Source: Butyriboletus loyo (lineage: Eukaryota > Basidiomycota > Agaricomycetes > Boletales > Boletaceae). Taken from it: a stretch of DNA of 64,000 nt. Below are positions 24,272-35,900 of this stretch, one piece after another. The translations under genes and the position numbers were made by a program. Each line of letters begins with the position of its first letter. Position 1 is the stretch's first letter. Under the pieces are notes generated by a model that was given only the letters and a program-made list of their open reading frames with translations, was not told where the DNA came from and searched no databases. The stretch spans positions 124,001 through 188,000 of the forward strand of contig JBBPSI010000025.1 of NCBI GenBank assembly GCA_038093515.1, written 5' to 3'.

Positions 24272-27200
24272 ATGACCTCGATGGCGGAGGTTCCGGCTTA
24301 CTTGTTGCAAGGAGTTCCTGTCTTGCAACCGCCCCACCTCGAGGGCCTCTCGGATCCATCTCTTTCCACTGAAATTTTGCCAGGTCCACCCTCCCTGCTA
24401 TCCGTTCAGCAGGCTGCACAGAAGCGAGACCCAAAGAAACCATCCGCTTTCGCGTCCTATCTCCCTACATCAGATCCAGGCTCCACCTACTCGGGCCTCA
24501 TGGCGGGTGCTCTCACCGCCTCGGAAGTCGACGGGCCCCGTCGCAAACGGGTCAGAGTTGACAAAGGGTACGTTTACTTCTCCTTTTTACACCCCCGGGG
24601 CTTTCTCTGACTGTTCCCCGTCACGACTCGACCCAACCCTTGTCGACGTATTGCGTGTGTACCTTGTCGTTTTGCATCGCTACGCATCTAGGATTCCGAA
24701 CGGGCGTGCTCAACGGGCTAGTGCTAGAAACTTGAACAACGGCGGTGCCAACATCAACCTCCCTGTATCTCTTCCTGTGTCCGATCCAGCTCCAACAGAC
24801 ATACCTCCTTCTCGCCAGCCCAGCGTGCCACCTCTCCCAGACTCCGACTCATTCCCGGTACAACCCGAATCAGACGACCCTTCAGTGTCGATGTCTCGTG
24901 CGAACTCCTTACCTGGGTGTGAAGATTCTGTTCCGCCAGCCATTAGCGAGCAAGCAAGGTTAACGAGAAAAGATAAGGGAAAGGGAAAGGATATAGATCG
25001 AGGGATTAGAGTAAAGGAGGAACCCGCAGGAATAATCTCCCTCTCCCCTGAGCCTTCATTGGGCCTGGTGCGTGCTTTTTGGGCTGTCGCTATGTTAACC
25101 CTCACGTTCTTTTCATTTTGGTGTTTAGTTGAACGAAGATCATTGTTCATCATGCCGATCCTTAGGCGCACTGGTGTACTGTGATAGTTGTCCTCGAGCA
25201 TTCCATCTCTGGTGCTTGGACCCTCCTATGGAAGCGGTTGACCTCCCAGATGGCGACAAGTGGTTTTGTCCGAGCTGTGTCATTCGCAGAGTATGCTATT
25301 TGGCAACGTGTCTCTTGTGTATGTGACGCTAACTCGCATCTCATAGAACCCACCATCTAAGCCTGCGCCATCTTTCATGTCCCCTCTCATCCACCTTGCT
25401 CAAATGAACATCCCTAAAGAATTCCAGCTCCCGGAAGATATTAGAGGGTTTTTCAAGGACGGTTCGTGGGCTCTCTTTTCCAACCGGCCTATCATTTTAT
25501 CATTTTTCAGTTGCCACTGGTACCAACGGAACTTATGTAGATAGCTCGGAGCTGAAGCAGCCCCGTCTTAAGTAAGTAAACTATCTCCTTTCTATTCCTA
25601 CCAACTCACGTCTTGCAGTCGTCATGGGCAACTCGAAGACCGCGATCCATATCGATTGAAGGACCGAAATGGTGTGCCTGTGTTATGTTTTAGGTGTGGC
25701 ACGTCAGCACTACCGAGCGGTCTTGCTGGATGCGCACCCTCGACGAAGCATCCGCGTAGGTCGACGTCCGTCGCACACAGTTTGACACCAGAAAGTGGAA
25801 AAGCGATTGTTTCTTGCGATTACTGCAACCTCCACTTCCATCTTGATTGCCTCGATCCCCCTCTTACGTCTATGCCCTCCTTCGGCAAGAAATGGATGTG
25901 TCCAAACCATGCTGACCAAGTTCTCGTGAGTTCTTAATAACGTCGTGACCGTGTTGCTGGGATTCACTCAACACACGACCATCCTTCTCGGTCCACATAG
26001 CAACGGAAGCGACGTATTCCAAAGCAAAGTGTTGCGCCCATCGATATCACTAAATCCAATCAGTGGAACAGTGGCAATATCGAGATTATACATCCACAGT
26101 CCGCAGCGATGGCAGAAAAACTCGACCTTGACGAGGTGCTAATTAATGGAAGGCGATACAGGGTTCCCGAACGCGTCATCATACTCGACTTCTGGAGCAA
26201 GATAAGCAAGGAGCATTATCCAGAGCCCAAGTGAGCTTGTTTTTGAATTCTAGACCGGAAATACCAATCATGTCTCCACAACAGAGAGAAGGATATAACA
26301 TCTGTGACATCGTCGCCATTGACTTCGTTGAGTTCACTTGATGAGATAGAGGAGGACGACCAGTTCCAATCGTCGTCATTCAAGGAGCCTCATATTTCGC
26401 TCGATGATTTGCGCACCGCACAGGCAAGCTGTTCGGTCATTGCACAATGCACTGTATAACTAATATCCCCTTCAAGCTCTTATGTGATTTCCACAACTCG
26501 CTTTCGCTGAAAGGTAAATCTCCGGCAGAACCACCTATTCAACCATCGGGGTTGCCTGCTCCTTCGAATGACGCAGAATGTCAAAAGTTGACGGAGAGGG
26601 TCATGGCTGATTTTGGCACCCAAACCGATTTTGAACCTCAATCATTTCTCTCTGTGCCAGCCCTCAGAACAGTTGAACTCAAAGAAAGCACAAAACCAAA
26701 ACCCATTGTATCAAAGGTAAGTTTGAATGATTTCCCCATTATTTAAAGGTGCCCTGAACCCCGAACAGCGGAAAGCACCCTCCAGGTCGTCTGTCAGGAA
26801 TACCGCAGAATTCACCCCTCCCGACACGGCATCGCAATCACAAGCTTCTGCCGACCTTCCTTCTCCTGCTAAGCCAAAGAGGGCAAGGATTGCTGCAAAG
26901 CTGGAAAAGGAAGAACCGACGTCCGTCGAACTGGTGTCCAAGGGAGTGGTAGGTCGAGCAGTGCGACATGAAAGAAACCATGCTGAAGGGATCTGTAGAT
27001 TTCTTCCCAGAAAACCGAGAAACCTGAGAAGGCAAGTAGGGGACGCCGGATACCCAAACGAGCCTCTGAGAAAATTAAGGAGGGTGGTTCGACAGTTCTG
27101 GTTCAGCGTGCACCCTCCCCACCCGTGCCGTCAGACCCACCTATACCTCCTGTATCTGAACCTTCGCCACCCCCACCAGCTCCGCCTCCGCCTGTTACGC

Positions 27201-27520
27201 AGTCCCCCTCCAAGCCTGTGACACCCAAAGCATCCGTAACAATCACTCAGTCCGGCACGTCGTCTACGCCTACTCTCAAAATCCGACTGCCACGATTGGC
27301 CGCAGTTAGCGCTACCACCCACTCTAACTTGACGTTCCCTACTCTGCAGTCTCCTCCATTCACTCTTTCACCTGCACCAGACACTGCCACGTCACACGAC
27401 TCGCGACCGCGACGTTCATTGCGTAGACAAGACTCGGCCTCTGTTTCAGTAAGCGGCGCATCGTCTTATACGGCAGATGTGGTCGAGGACGTAGAGCCGG
27501 TGAAACCAAGTAAGCCATAG
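24272..27520 (+). CDS. Two-PHD-finger chromatin protein, Rco1-like (Rpd3S-type histone deacetylase subunit)
   Basis: The ATG at 24272 gives [15 protein letters not shown] long Pro/Ser-rich region with a basic patch ([11 protein letters not shown]) precedes the first PHD finger. That finger is CSSC...[16 protein letters not shown]...WFCPSC, full C4HC3, split by an intron just before it. After [13 protein letters not shown] a second PHD-like module has CFRC...[13 protein letters not shown] and WMCPNH. The region [15 protein letters not shown] links to a Pro-rich, low-complexity C-terminus ([13 protein letters not shown]) ending VKPSKP at 27518. Two PHD fingers spaced by such a linker are the layout of Rco1 in budding yeast and Cph1/Cph2 in fission yeast. 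Those proteins recruit Rpd3S to transcribed genes. The exact orthology is inferred. Confidence 0.75.
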
Positions 27521-27827
27521 ACCCTTTCGTCCTTTCTTCCAGCTGACAATTTCGATCAAGAACACAAGCCACCAAGAGGAAACAGAAAGCATGTTGAATC
27601 AACATGAGTTGCCGCCAGTTCCTATCCGTTCTCTAATCCCATGGAGGACGTGGTGGCCAAGGGTTGGTAGTAGCATCAGAGAGTCCTGTAGTTGACTAGA
27701 AAGATATATATTTCTTGTTATTCTTATAGCATAAGTATATTGATTGATATGTGTCATGTGAGCCCACGGACGTCCACATGCTCCTTCGCTTGGAAATGTT
27801 GGGTTCACGGGTCATATCCTCTCCACA
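27521..27827. other. Intergenic region upstream of the mitochondrial kinase
   Basis: 307 bp, AT-rich around 27700-27760 (ATATATTTCTTG and similar). Probably the promoter of the next gene. No coding feature seen. Confidence 0.4.
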
Positions 27828-29289
27828 ATGTCCCCGAATATGATTGTCCGGGGATGTGTCCCTGCGACGCGAGGACTCCAACGACGATCGCTTCATGTTC
27901 GACGTGCGCCCGAACCTTCGAATGCTCAGATATCGCAGCTTCTCGCTTCCTACGCTGCTCATCCTCCTCATCCGCTCACGCTAAACTCCCTAGTGGCTTT
28001 CGGTCAGCCTCTCACACCAGCATCTGTACTGCGCAGTGCCTCCTTTGTACTGTCCGAGATCCCGCGTCGCCTCGCGAGACGGGCATACGCACTCGAGACA
28101 CTTCCGTTCATTGCCGGCACCAATCCTTATGTTTCGAAGACGCTGCATGCGTACCGAGAGAGCTTCCAATTCCTGGCAAGCTATCCGCCTGTCACAACGC
28201 TCGAAGAGAATGCATCCTTCACGGCCGAGCTCAGCCATTTAGTGGCGAGCCATCAGAATGACATACCGACCATGGCCAAGGGGTTCGTCTTTCTTGCACG
28301 CTGTGGCCCCAACGCATGTGTCCTGACCGTCATGTCGTGCTAGTTTCCAAGAATGCGCCAAGTACATGTCTCCGACGCAAATAAGCAACTTCTTGGACGG
28401 TGCCATTCGTAATCGGACATCAGTCCGTTTAATTGCTGAACAACACATCGCCTTGTCACAAGCCTGGGAGAGTCAGAGAGATGTGGGTCTCACATCTCAC
28501 TATGGTATCGTCGACATGGCCTGCTCTCCCGCCGCTATGGTTAAAATGTGTGGTACATTCGTGAATGAACTTTGCGAGGCAACGCTTGGGGCTGCTCCAA
28601 CCATCGTCATCGACGGACACCAAGACGCAACGTTCGCGTGCGTCCCGATCTTGCCTCATCTGCTGCATCCGTGGTCTAACGTGTTATCAAAGCTATGTTC
28701 CTGTCCATCTCGAATACATCCTCACTGAGATTCTGAAGAACGCGTTTCGAGCGACAGTCGAACATCATCACGAGCTGTACGGGACGACATCCACGCATAC
28801 AGTTGCTCCAGTCACAGTGACAATCTCCCCTCCACCTTCCCCTGTCTCCCCCTTCCTTTCGATCAGAATTAGAGATCAAGGAGGTGGTGTATCGCCTTCC
28901 AACATGGCACGGATTTTCTCGTATGCATTTACCACCGCGGGTGGTGTCGAGAGTGACGGCGGTGGACCTTACGCTGCGCAGCACGTTGGGGGGAGTGCCG
29001 CTGTTGGTGGAGGCACGAGTGTAGGTGATGGTAATCTCTTTGGCGAGATCACGGGTAAGGGTGTGCAAGTCGGACTGGGAACGATTGCTGGTTTGGGATA
29101 TGGGCTTCCGATGAGCAGGTTGTATGCGACATACTTTGGTGGCTCACTCGATTTGTTCTCGTTGGATGGATGGGGTAAGTAATCCACTTCTACCCGTGTC
29201 TGTTGGTGTCGTTATGAAGAGGGTTTACAGGCAGTGACGTGTATGTGAAACTACGCAGCGTTGACCAGGCTGGCAATGCGCAGATTTAG
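27828..29289 (+). CDS. Mitochondrial pyruvate / branched-chain 2-oxoacid dehydrogenase kinase
   Basis: It inactivates a mitochondrial 2-oxoacid dehydrogenase by phosphorylating E1. The ATG at 27828 begins a basic mitochondrial presequence (IVRGCVPATRGLQRRSLHVRR). An N-terminal helical domain follows (PLTLNSLVAFGQPL, RAYALETLPFI, FLDGAIRNRTSVRLIAEQH). The C-terminal GHKL ATPase module shows the N box in EILKNAFRATVEHH. It also shows the G1 box in RIRDQGGGVS, and the lid plus G2 in GLGYGLPMSRLYATYFGG. The product ends DVYVKLRSVDQAGNAQI at 29287, about 430 residues. A Gly-rich insertion (GGGPYAAQHVGGSAAVGGG) lies in the ATP lid. Fungi have two such kinases, Pkp1 and Pkp2; this one looks nearer the Pkp2/BCKDK type, but I cannot settle that by eye. 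Confidence 0.87.
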
Positions 29290-29453
29290 GTTGATCACGT
29301 CGTTCAAGTTGTCACGACCGTTCACGTTTAGATAGATTGGTTGTATTGGAAGGACATTTGCCTTTGATTGCCATTATCGTCGTCCCGTGCATATAATACT
29401 CAATAATTTACCTTGAATCAAAGCGTGGAGGCTCTAGATTCGTTTCTCGGTCA

Positions 29454-31489
29454 TCATCCCTCCCTCTTAACCTCCTCGCATCTCTCCCGCCAGCCATTCC
29501 CGAACTTTAGAACCAACAGGACCAGGATCTCCATAATGACCAACAAGCCAGCCCAAAAGGTGTAGAGCCCACCATCCCCGATACTATCCTGTGGGAGCGT
29601 TCGATTGACATGGTGGATCTGCCACAACAGAAGCTGCTCACCTGGAGCGGAACGGCGATTTCAGCTGCGACGAATGCAAGGGTTCCTCTGAATACACTAT
29701 TCGTTGCTACAGCAGTCGAGGAGCGTCCTGTGTTGACGTCGACGATGTAGGCGAGGGTACTACTATACATCCATCTGTCAGTAGAAAACGATTCAGCGAC
29801 TCGCTTTTGAAAAGGGGGCGGGGGGAGGCTAACGTCGAAGAAAAACCGGCGATGAACAGTACGACGCAAATTGCAGCGACTGGCTGATGTGTTTCACAAA
29901 TCCAAGCATAACTTATCGCTGAGAGAGGTAGCCACGGCATGGCTGGCAATGTACTCTGAAGACGCATCTATGGTTTTCGGCGTAAGGCGAAGACCACGAA
30001 TGATGGATCGAAGACCCACCTCTGCACATACTTTTCCTCCGTGCTGATCTTTGAACTTTGTCAACACCCTATCAGACCACCGCCCACCAAGGATGCTACC
30101 ACATATACTGCCTGTAACCAGAGGAGTATATGAAGCGTCATAAAGTAGACTCGAGCAAATAACTCACCTGCTCCAGTGGAGAGTAGGACAATGCCTGTGT
30201 ATAGCGCACCATAGCCATACTGTATTGATAACGTTCTTGCACAGGTATACGAAAGACTGTACGTGAAACCGAATATCAAGCCTGACACAGGATCAGTACC
30301 CTAGTGGACCACGAACACGGTGCGATGAACCGACCTGAGGCGAGAAGAATGGCATTATTACTCCATCGTTTCAACACCAAGATGACGGGTGGGAAGGGGT
30401 TAACATCCATGAATGATAGCGTTATATCTTTGGTATGCAATGCATCAGCAGGAGTCGTTCCACCTTCTAGCCCTGCAGTATTTTTATGCATACGTTGCGA
30501 CTCGTCAGCGGGGGATTCTGCAATGCCAATCCGACCCGGTGCGGCCGCAGACAACCGATGCTCTTCTAATCTCCTGCGAAGGACATTCTGATATGAGAGG
30601 CTCCTCTCCTTCCGGAAGCTGTCCTTGAAGAAGATAAACAAGGATATCCCGACAACCCCGCCACTGATAACTGCAAACCAGAATATTGCGCGCCAGTCAA
30701 AAACATGTGTGACGACCCCGCCGAGAAGAGGGCCTATCGAAGTACCAAGAAGTGGTGCCGCATAGTATATCCCCATCTTCATACCCCGTTCATGAGATTC
30801 ATATATATCAGCAAGAGTAGCAGCAGCGATAGCCATGACCGCACTTGAGCTAGGAAGACGTACCGAGTCAGCTGAGGCGTAAAATACTAACAAGGATGCA
30901 TACCCACCCCGCAGCTTGTAGGGCTCGCATACCCATGACGAGACCGATGGACTTTGAAGTAGCCACGACAGCCGAGCCAACGACAAATAACGACATCGAT
31001 GATAAATAGACGACCTGGATTGTATGAATTTCTAGAGCAGTGATCTACTTGATATGTGAGGAGCAAACCTTGCGGCCTTTAATCTCGCTGATGGCACTCC
31101 ACACCATGGGGAACAGTCCTTGGACAAGGATAAACACAGACAGGCTCCAACTGATATCTGAACTGGACGCATGTAGATCCTGTTCAATCTGTGCATTTGC
31201 CGCTACGTAGAAGCACAATGTGGGTCGGCTTCTTGAGACAAATACAAGTGCTCACGATTCTGACTAGTAGCAGCAAAGCCAGCGATCATCGATGCTGAGG
31301 ACACAATCGCTAGTGTTAGTGTCTATCGTGCTTTTGGTCAAGAGATCGTTATACAATGGGGCGGCAACCCAGGCGCACCTTCCGAGCATGGCCCCAAGCT
31401 CTGGGGTCGTCGGGTACTGGTACATGCTCGATGTCCTGTTCATTGTCAAATCTCTTCTGGCTGGGATTAAATTCAGCACTAGAAGCCAT
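29454..31489 (-). CDS. Major facilitator superfamily transporter, DHA1 (drug:H+ antiporter-1) type
   Basis: The ATG at 31489 gives MASSAEFNPSQKRF and DDPRAWGHARK, a typical cytosolic N-tail before TM1. Twelve hydrophobic segments follow across about nine introns. They include ISWSLSVFILVQGLFPMVW, and the loop SEIKGRKVVYL (MFS motif A, usually G-x-x-x-D-R-x-G-R-R). They also include GSSAVMAIAAATLADIY and the motif C region GTSIGPLLGGVVTHVFDW. A long cytosolic central loop contains EGGTTPADAL. The second half runs to STLAYIVDVNTGRSSTAVA and ends with CEEVKREG at 29454. The motif C sequence GPLLGG points to a proton antiporter of the DHA1 group (Tpo/Qdr/Flr-like). Substrate is unknown. The gene converges with the upstream kinase gene, 164 bp apart. 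Confidence 0.87.
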
Positions 31490-31863
31490 AGCTCAGAGAT
31501 GCGTCACCGGCTCACAGACCTGAGGGACATGGTTCAAGTTAGCGTTGAACCCACTTGAGGGAAAAGCGACGGTTACTTATTCAACTCCATGAATAGAGGT
31601 CCGTGCTCAAGTCATTTTCCGCCGCCGGTAACTAGGAAAGCCGTTGGAGCCTAGCCGAGCAGCGAACACGCCGTCTCAGAACCCACATGGGTCCGATGGT
31701 CATTGCGTAGAAATTAAACGGTTTACCATCTGAGTCTTGTCAGAAGCAGAGTAGTGGCAATAGTACGGAATCAATGGAACAGCAGGTCATATTCACTTGT
31801 CAGCGCTGGTTGACTTGCAAGTAGATGAGAAGGGCATAATAATTACATAAGCTGCATCCAGTG

Positions 31864-32132
31864 AGTAACACAACGGCTACCCAATATTTAATAGAGGTTA
31901 TACGAAATGTGAAGGCTATATTTGAAATATAAACCATCAAGTTTAGGGTCAGGGCTAACATAAATTTGAATTTGAAGTATGATATCAACAGTTTTTCTAA
32001 CCCTATTAAATTATGAAACCCCCCTGACGCAACTAAATATATGTTAACCCTGACCCTAAGCTTGAAGGTTTATATTTCAAATATAACCTTTACATTTATA
32101 AACCTCTGTTACATATTGACCGTTGTGTAACT
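31864..32132. mobile_element. Long-inverted-repeat element (MITE-like), about 270 bp
   Basis: Two arms of about 100 bp face each other around a ~75 bp centre. The left arm (about 31864-31963) and the reverse complement of the right arm (about 32038-32132) both read through (A)GTxACACAACGG, ATAGAGGTT or ACAGAGGTT, TATATTTGAAATATAAACC, and TTAGGGTCAGGG. Identity is roughly 80 percent, with small gaps. It has no coding capacity. The target duplication is not clear. Its right end touches the TA that flanks the 109 bp element. Confidence 0.7.
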
Positions 32133-32133
32133 A

Positions 32134-32242
32134 CATCAGTGAAACGGTTATTGGTCGGAACCACCGGTTAGCTGTCTGTAGCTGTCTGTAGCACTCGGCT
32201 ACACTCGGTTAGCATCGGAAACCAGCAACTGTTTTACTGATG
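32134..32242. mobile_element. 109 bp MITE-like element, copy 2, with TA target duplication
   Basis: It begins CATCAGTGAAACGGTT and ends AACTGTTTTACTGATG, so the ends are imperfect inverted repeats. TA stands on both sides (32132-32133 and 32243-32244), the duplication made by Tc1/mariner-type transposases. It is the same length and most of the same bases as the copy at 6637-6745. Confidence 0.85.
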
Positions 32243-32990
32243 TACCGCCGTCAAACCTTCGTGTGTACGGCTCGGACGTCGAGAATGACCAGAACACGAA
32301 CGGTATTTGAATCATAGTACACTCGTCCAATTGCATAAAGACGATAAATTTGGAATAACACAATAAGCGAAATGACCGCAATGCTGTCACGGTGGACGAA
32401 TTCCCGTGTCCCCTAACCAAACCTAACTAACTTCGAGGCCAGAAGACTTCTGATCTTACGAAGACGGACTCCGCCGAGGATGTTTGCGGAAAGAGATGCG
32501 TCTCAGAATTCCTATCTCGCTGGTTACCAATATTCTAAAGCTTTTATGTAGCCGTACTTTTGGTCTCTGACTCTCTGTGAATTCTCGACCTGGGCCGCAC
32601 TCCAACTACACCGGGACTCAAAATTAATTAATTCGACCTCACGCTCGGGTGGGTAAAATCACGTGACGGTGGATGGATCCGTTTGAGGTGCCATGTCCAC
32701 CACCGTATTGCAATGATATTGCATCAACAGAGACGAGTCTGCCCTTCAACTCTACTCTGTACTTTTACTTTTACTTGAACCCGTCCTCGACGAGTAAGAC
32801 CGGGTCAAAGTCCGTAGTCTCGTTGAAGGCAGACAATCGTCCCCCCAGGCTCATCAACAACCCCAGACGTAATAATTACATGTTGACGTGCGATCCAATG
32901 GATTTTACGTCTACACCATCACGTACTTTTTGGTGTAAAAGCAGCAGACACAAATGTGAAGAGCACTGTGCAGCGGATAACTAATAGCGT

Positions 32991-35900
32991 TCAAAAAGAT
33001 CTCAGGGAGATCTGTGGACGCGTCGTCTGACTCGCGGTCGATGGTCCTTCCACTGCCTTCCTGATGGAGAGCTCGAGAATCTCTCGTGTATCAGAGTCAA
33101 GTTGCGCAGTCGCTTCCTTGAAGTTGACCGGGGATGAGGTTGCGAACGAGAGTAGCTGTGCGACGGCACTCGAGTGTACACTGGAAGGCGGACTTTGGGA
33201 AGGGCGGAGCAAGAGCGTGATCGTAGGCAAGATGATACTCAAAACGCGGGTCCCTGTATTCGCGGTGTTAGGTCAGATGTAATACGATATTTCAGTGTCT
33301 TACGTTGCTCTGCCGTCGTCAGTGCGATGAGGGCGGAAAATGCTCTCCATACTTCTTCGATCGATGCATTATTTTGCTCAGGTACCGAGTCATCGTCCAA
33401 TCGAGGCGAGATTCTAGCAACGAAATGGATCAACCCAGGTAACAAAAGCCGCACGCAAGTGCGAAGCAGGTCGTTGCTAGAGGCAGCGACCGTGATAGTT
33501 TTTGCGCAATGCACAGCAACGATAGCCATCTGTGTCTTTGAATTCAGAGGTCGTGACGATCATTGATAGTGACGATCTTACATCATCGTGCTCTTCTAGC
33601 TTCTGCGAGATCATAAAGCACAGATGTTCCACTACACCGCGAGCAACTTTAACCTTCGAGGGCAGACCAGCCAAGATCAGAACGGCAGCCAGGAGGTTAG
33701 ACTTGACTTTTTTAGACGAGATCAGTCCTTCTCTACCACTGTAGCATTTATCAGTATGTAAAGAGGACCGAAAATGTAACAGAACCGACCGCATTTCGTC
33801 AACATTAAGCAAGCACGATGACAAGATACCGTGGATCAGGCTGTCATAACGATCACGGACCCTTGAGTGAGAGTCTATCGACACCAACGACTTGAATGCG
33901 GGTAAGGTTGGGGTTATCAGATCAATATCTAGCGTTTCATCTTTCAACAATTCTGATGATAGACTGATATTAGCGAAGAATACCACAACGCTGTTAAACG
34001 GCCCTACCCGCATAGAGCATGCAGCCTACGCCCCTCACATCCTCCCGGACATTCCCCTCCGTAGTTGATGCAACGAGTTGGAAAGCGGTCAAAGCGCAGC
34101 TCACCATTTTGGCGAGTTCTTGAACCGTTCCAGCTGGATGAGGATCTTTCATCGGCACGTGAAAATAGGCAATACATAAATCTACTTACAAATAGCTGGG
34201 GCACCTCGATGGTGTCGAGCATAGCGTAGAACGTATGCACAGATCTTCAAACAGTGAGCACGGACCGAGTTCGAGGTTAAAGCTTCGTTCCTGCAAGGAA
34301 GTAATGACAAGTGCCAGATAGAATTCTCGGTGACTTACGGGGCTACAACACTTTCAATGCCAAGATGGCCAAAATACCTGGCAAATGCTGTGATGACTTC
34401 CAACAGGTGCACAAGTGTTGCCGCGTTTTCTACCATTGCCATCCGGTAGCACAAACTGATGAATTCATTGAAGACAGTGGGCTCTAGAAGCGCTTTCCCT
34501 GAATAACGGGGGTCAATCAGACATTTAAGCGCTCTGAGCGACGCGGTTACTGTAGCACCACGTAAGGAAGGAGCCGTGGACGACTGGGAGGAAGGAACCG
34601 CTAAAGCCTCGTAGATGAGACCAAAAAGTACGAAAAATAGTGGTGCTGGTTCGGTACGGGGAAGCCCAAGACCATTCGACGAGGGCGGCTCTGCACTAGA
34701 ACTTTGACCGAGAATAGCATTGGAGATATACTGTCCACTGTGTTCCATCGCATTTGCAACTGCTTGGAGAATGGTGGCCCAAGAGTCAGAGTAATACTAG
34801 GTCCCGGTAAGACATTTGCGTACAATGGAGTTTGTTGACTTACTGGCAGTAAGACCACTTTCCCAAGATTTGCATACGAAGGATCCACGGAAACGATGGA
34901 TAAGTCATGGACAAACTCCGAGTCTGCACGAATGGTAGCGTAGTCGCGTAAACACGCAATCCACTGCGAAGCAAGAATGCCTCTGTGAGGCTTGATCACA
35001 TCGAGAAGATAAACCTGCTCTGCGGAAGCAATCTCCAATCGAGCCCATGCAGTAAGAATAGATACAGTCAGCATAGCGGATGCGTTTGGGCTTAGTTCCC
35101 CTAATGTTCCCATTTTGAGATTACCAAATTCTAAAATCTTGGCGTCAGGTCATTCCAGGATAGCCATATACTCTTGCTTACCGTCCACCTCTGTCAGGGC
35201 AGTTTTTAATTGTTTGAGGATACGGCCCATTCTACTTACATCCTTAACGACACCACAACCCACGAAAACGGCACAAGCATCGATCGCAGATGACAGAATT
35301 TCGGGAGTGGAATCGGAAGAGAACGCAGGCGTAAGGGCAGCGGTAATTGGAGCCTGGTGTTGCTCGAGCAGCAACGCTTCAGGGAAGTCTGGATCGGGTG
35401 CTTTGGCAAAGACCTGGATGTCCATTAGCGGAAAACATTCTGAAGGAATTCCGAGCTTGCCTGGATAATATCACGCAGAACAACCAATCCTTCGAGGCGG
35501 ATCTCCGTGACGTATGCTGCCGACGCGGTAAACGCCATCTTGATCAAATCTGGTATGCGAGAGACAAGAAGGCCTTGAATAGGGAAACCCTGGTTGCGTG
35601 CAAACAGTATATCGAAATGCTCCTGCCTTCCGGACCGATCGACGATGGTGCAGATCTCATGCAAGCAATGCAGAGCAAACAATTGAGTTCTCCACAGAGA
35701 CGTGGCGACGGATGACGATCGGTCTTGGTCAGAGTTATCCACAGGCATCGCCGCATTTAGAGACTGACCTTCATCGTCGAGGTGTCCGGAAGTGTCGACC
35801 ACCTTTTGAGTGGCGTTGGTCCGCAGCATGATCCTTTGGCATAGATCAATCCAAGCGGAAGGATTGTGAATGGCAGTTTGAGCAAGCCAGCTTGCGATAA

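Larger units (their letters stand above)
31490..32990. other. 1.5 kb gene-free island with two inverted-repeat elements
   Basis: This stretch separates the start of the MFS gene from the stop of the HEATR5 gene. It contains a ~270 bp long-inverted-repeat element and a 109 bp MITE copy (both listed). An ATG-initiated 103-codon frame (32673-32984) lies to the right, but it shows no family signal and no intron logic. A CACGTGAC box sits near 32661. The left part is AT-rich. Confidence 0.5.
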
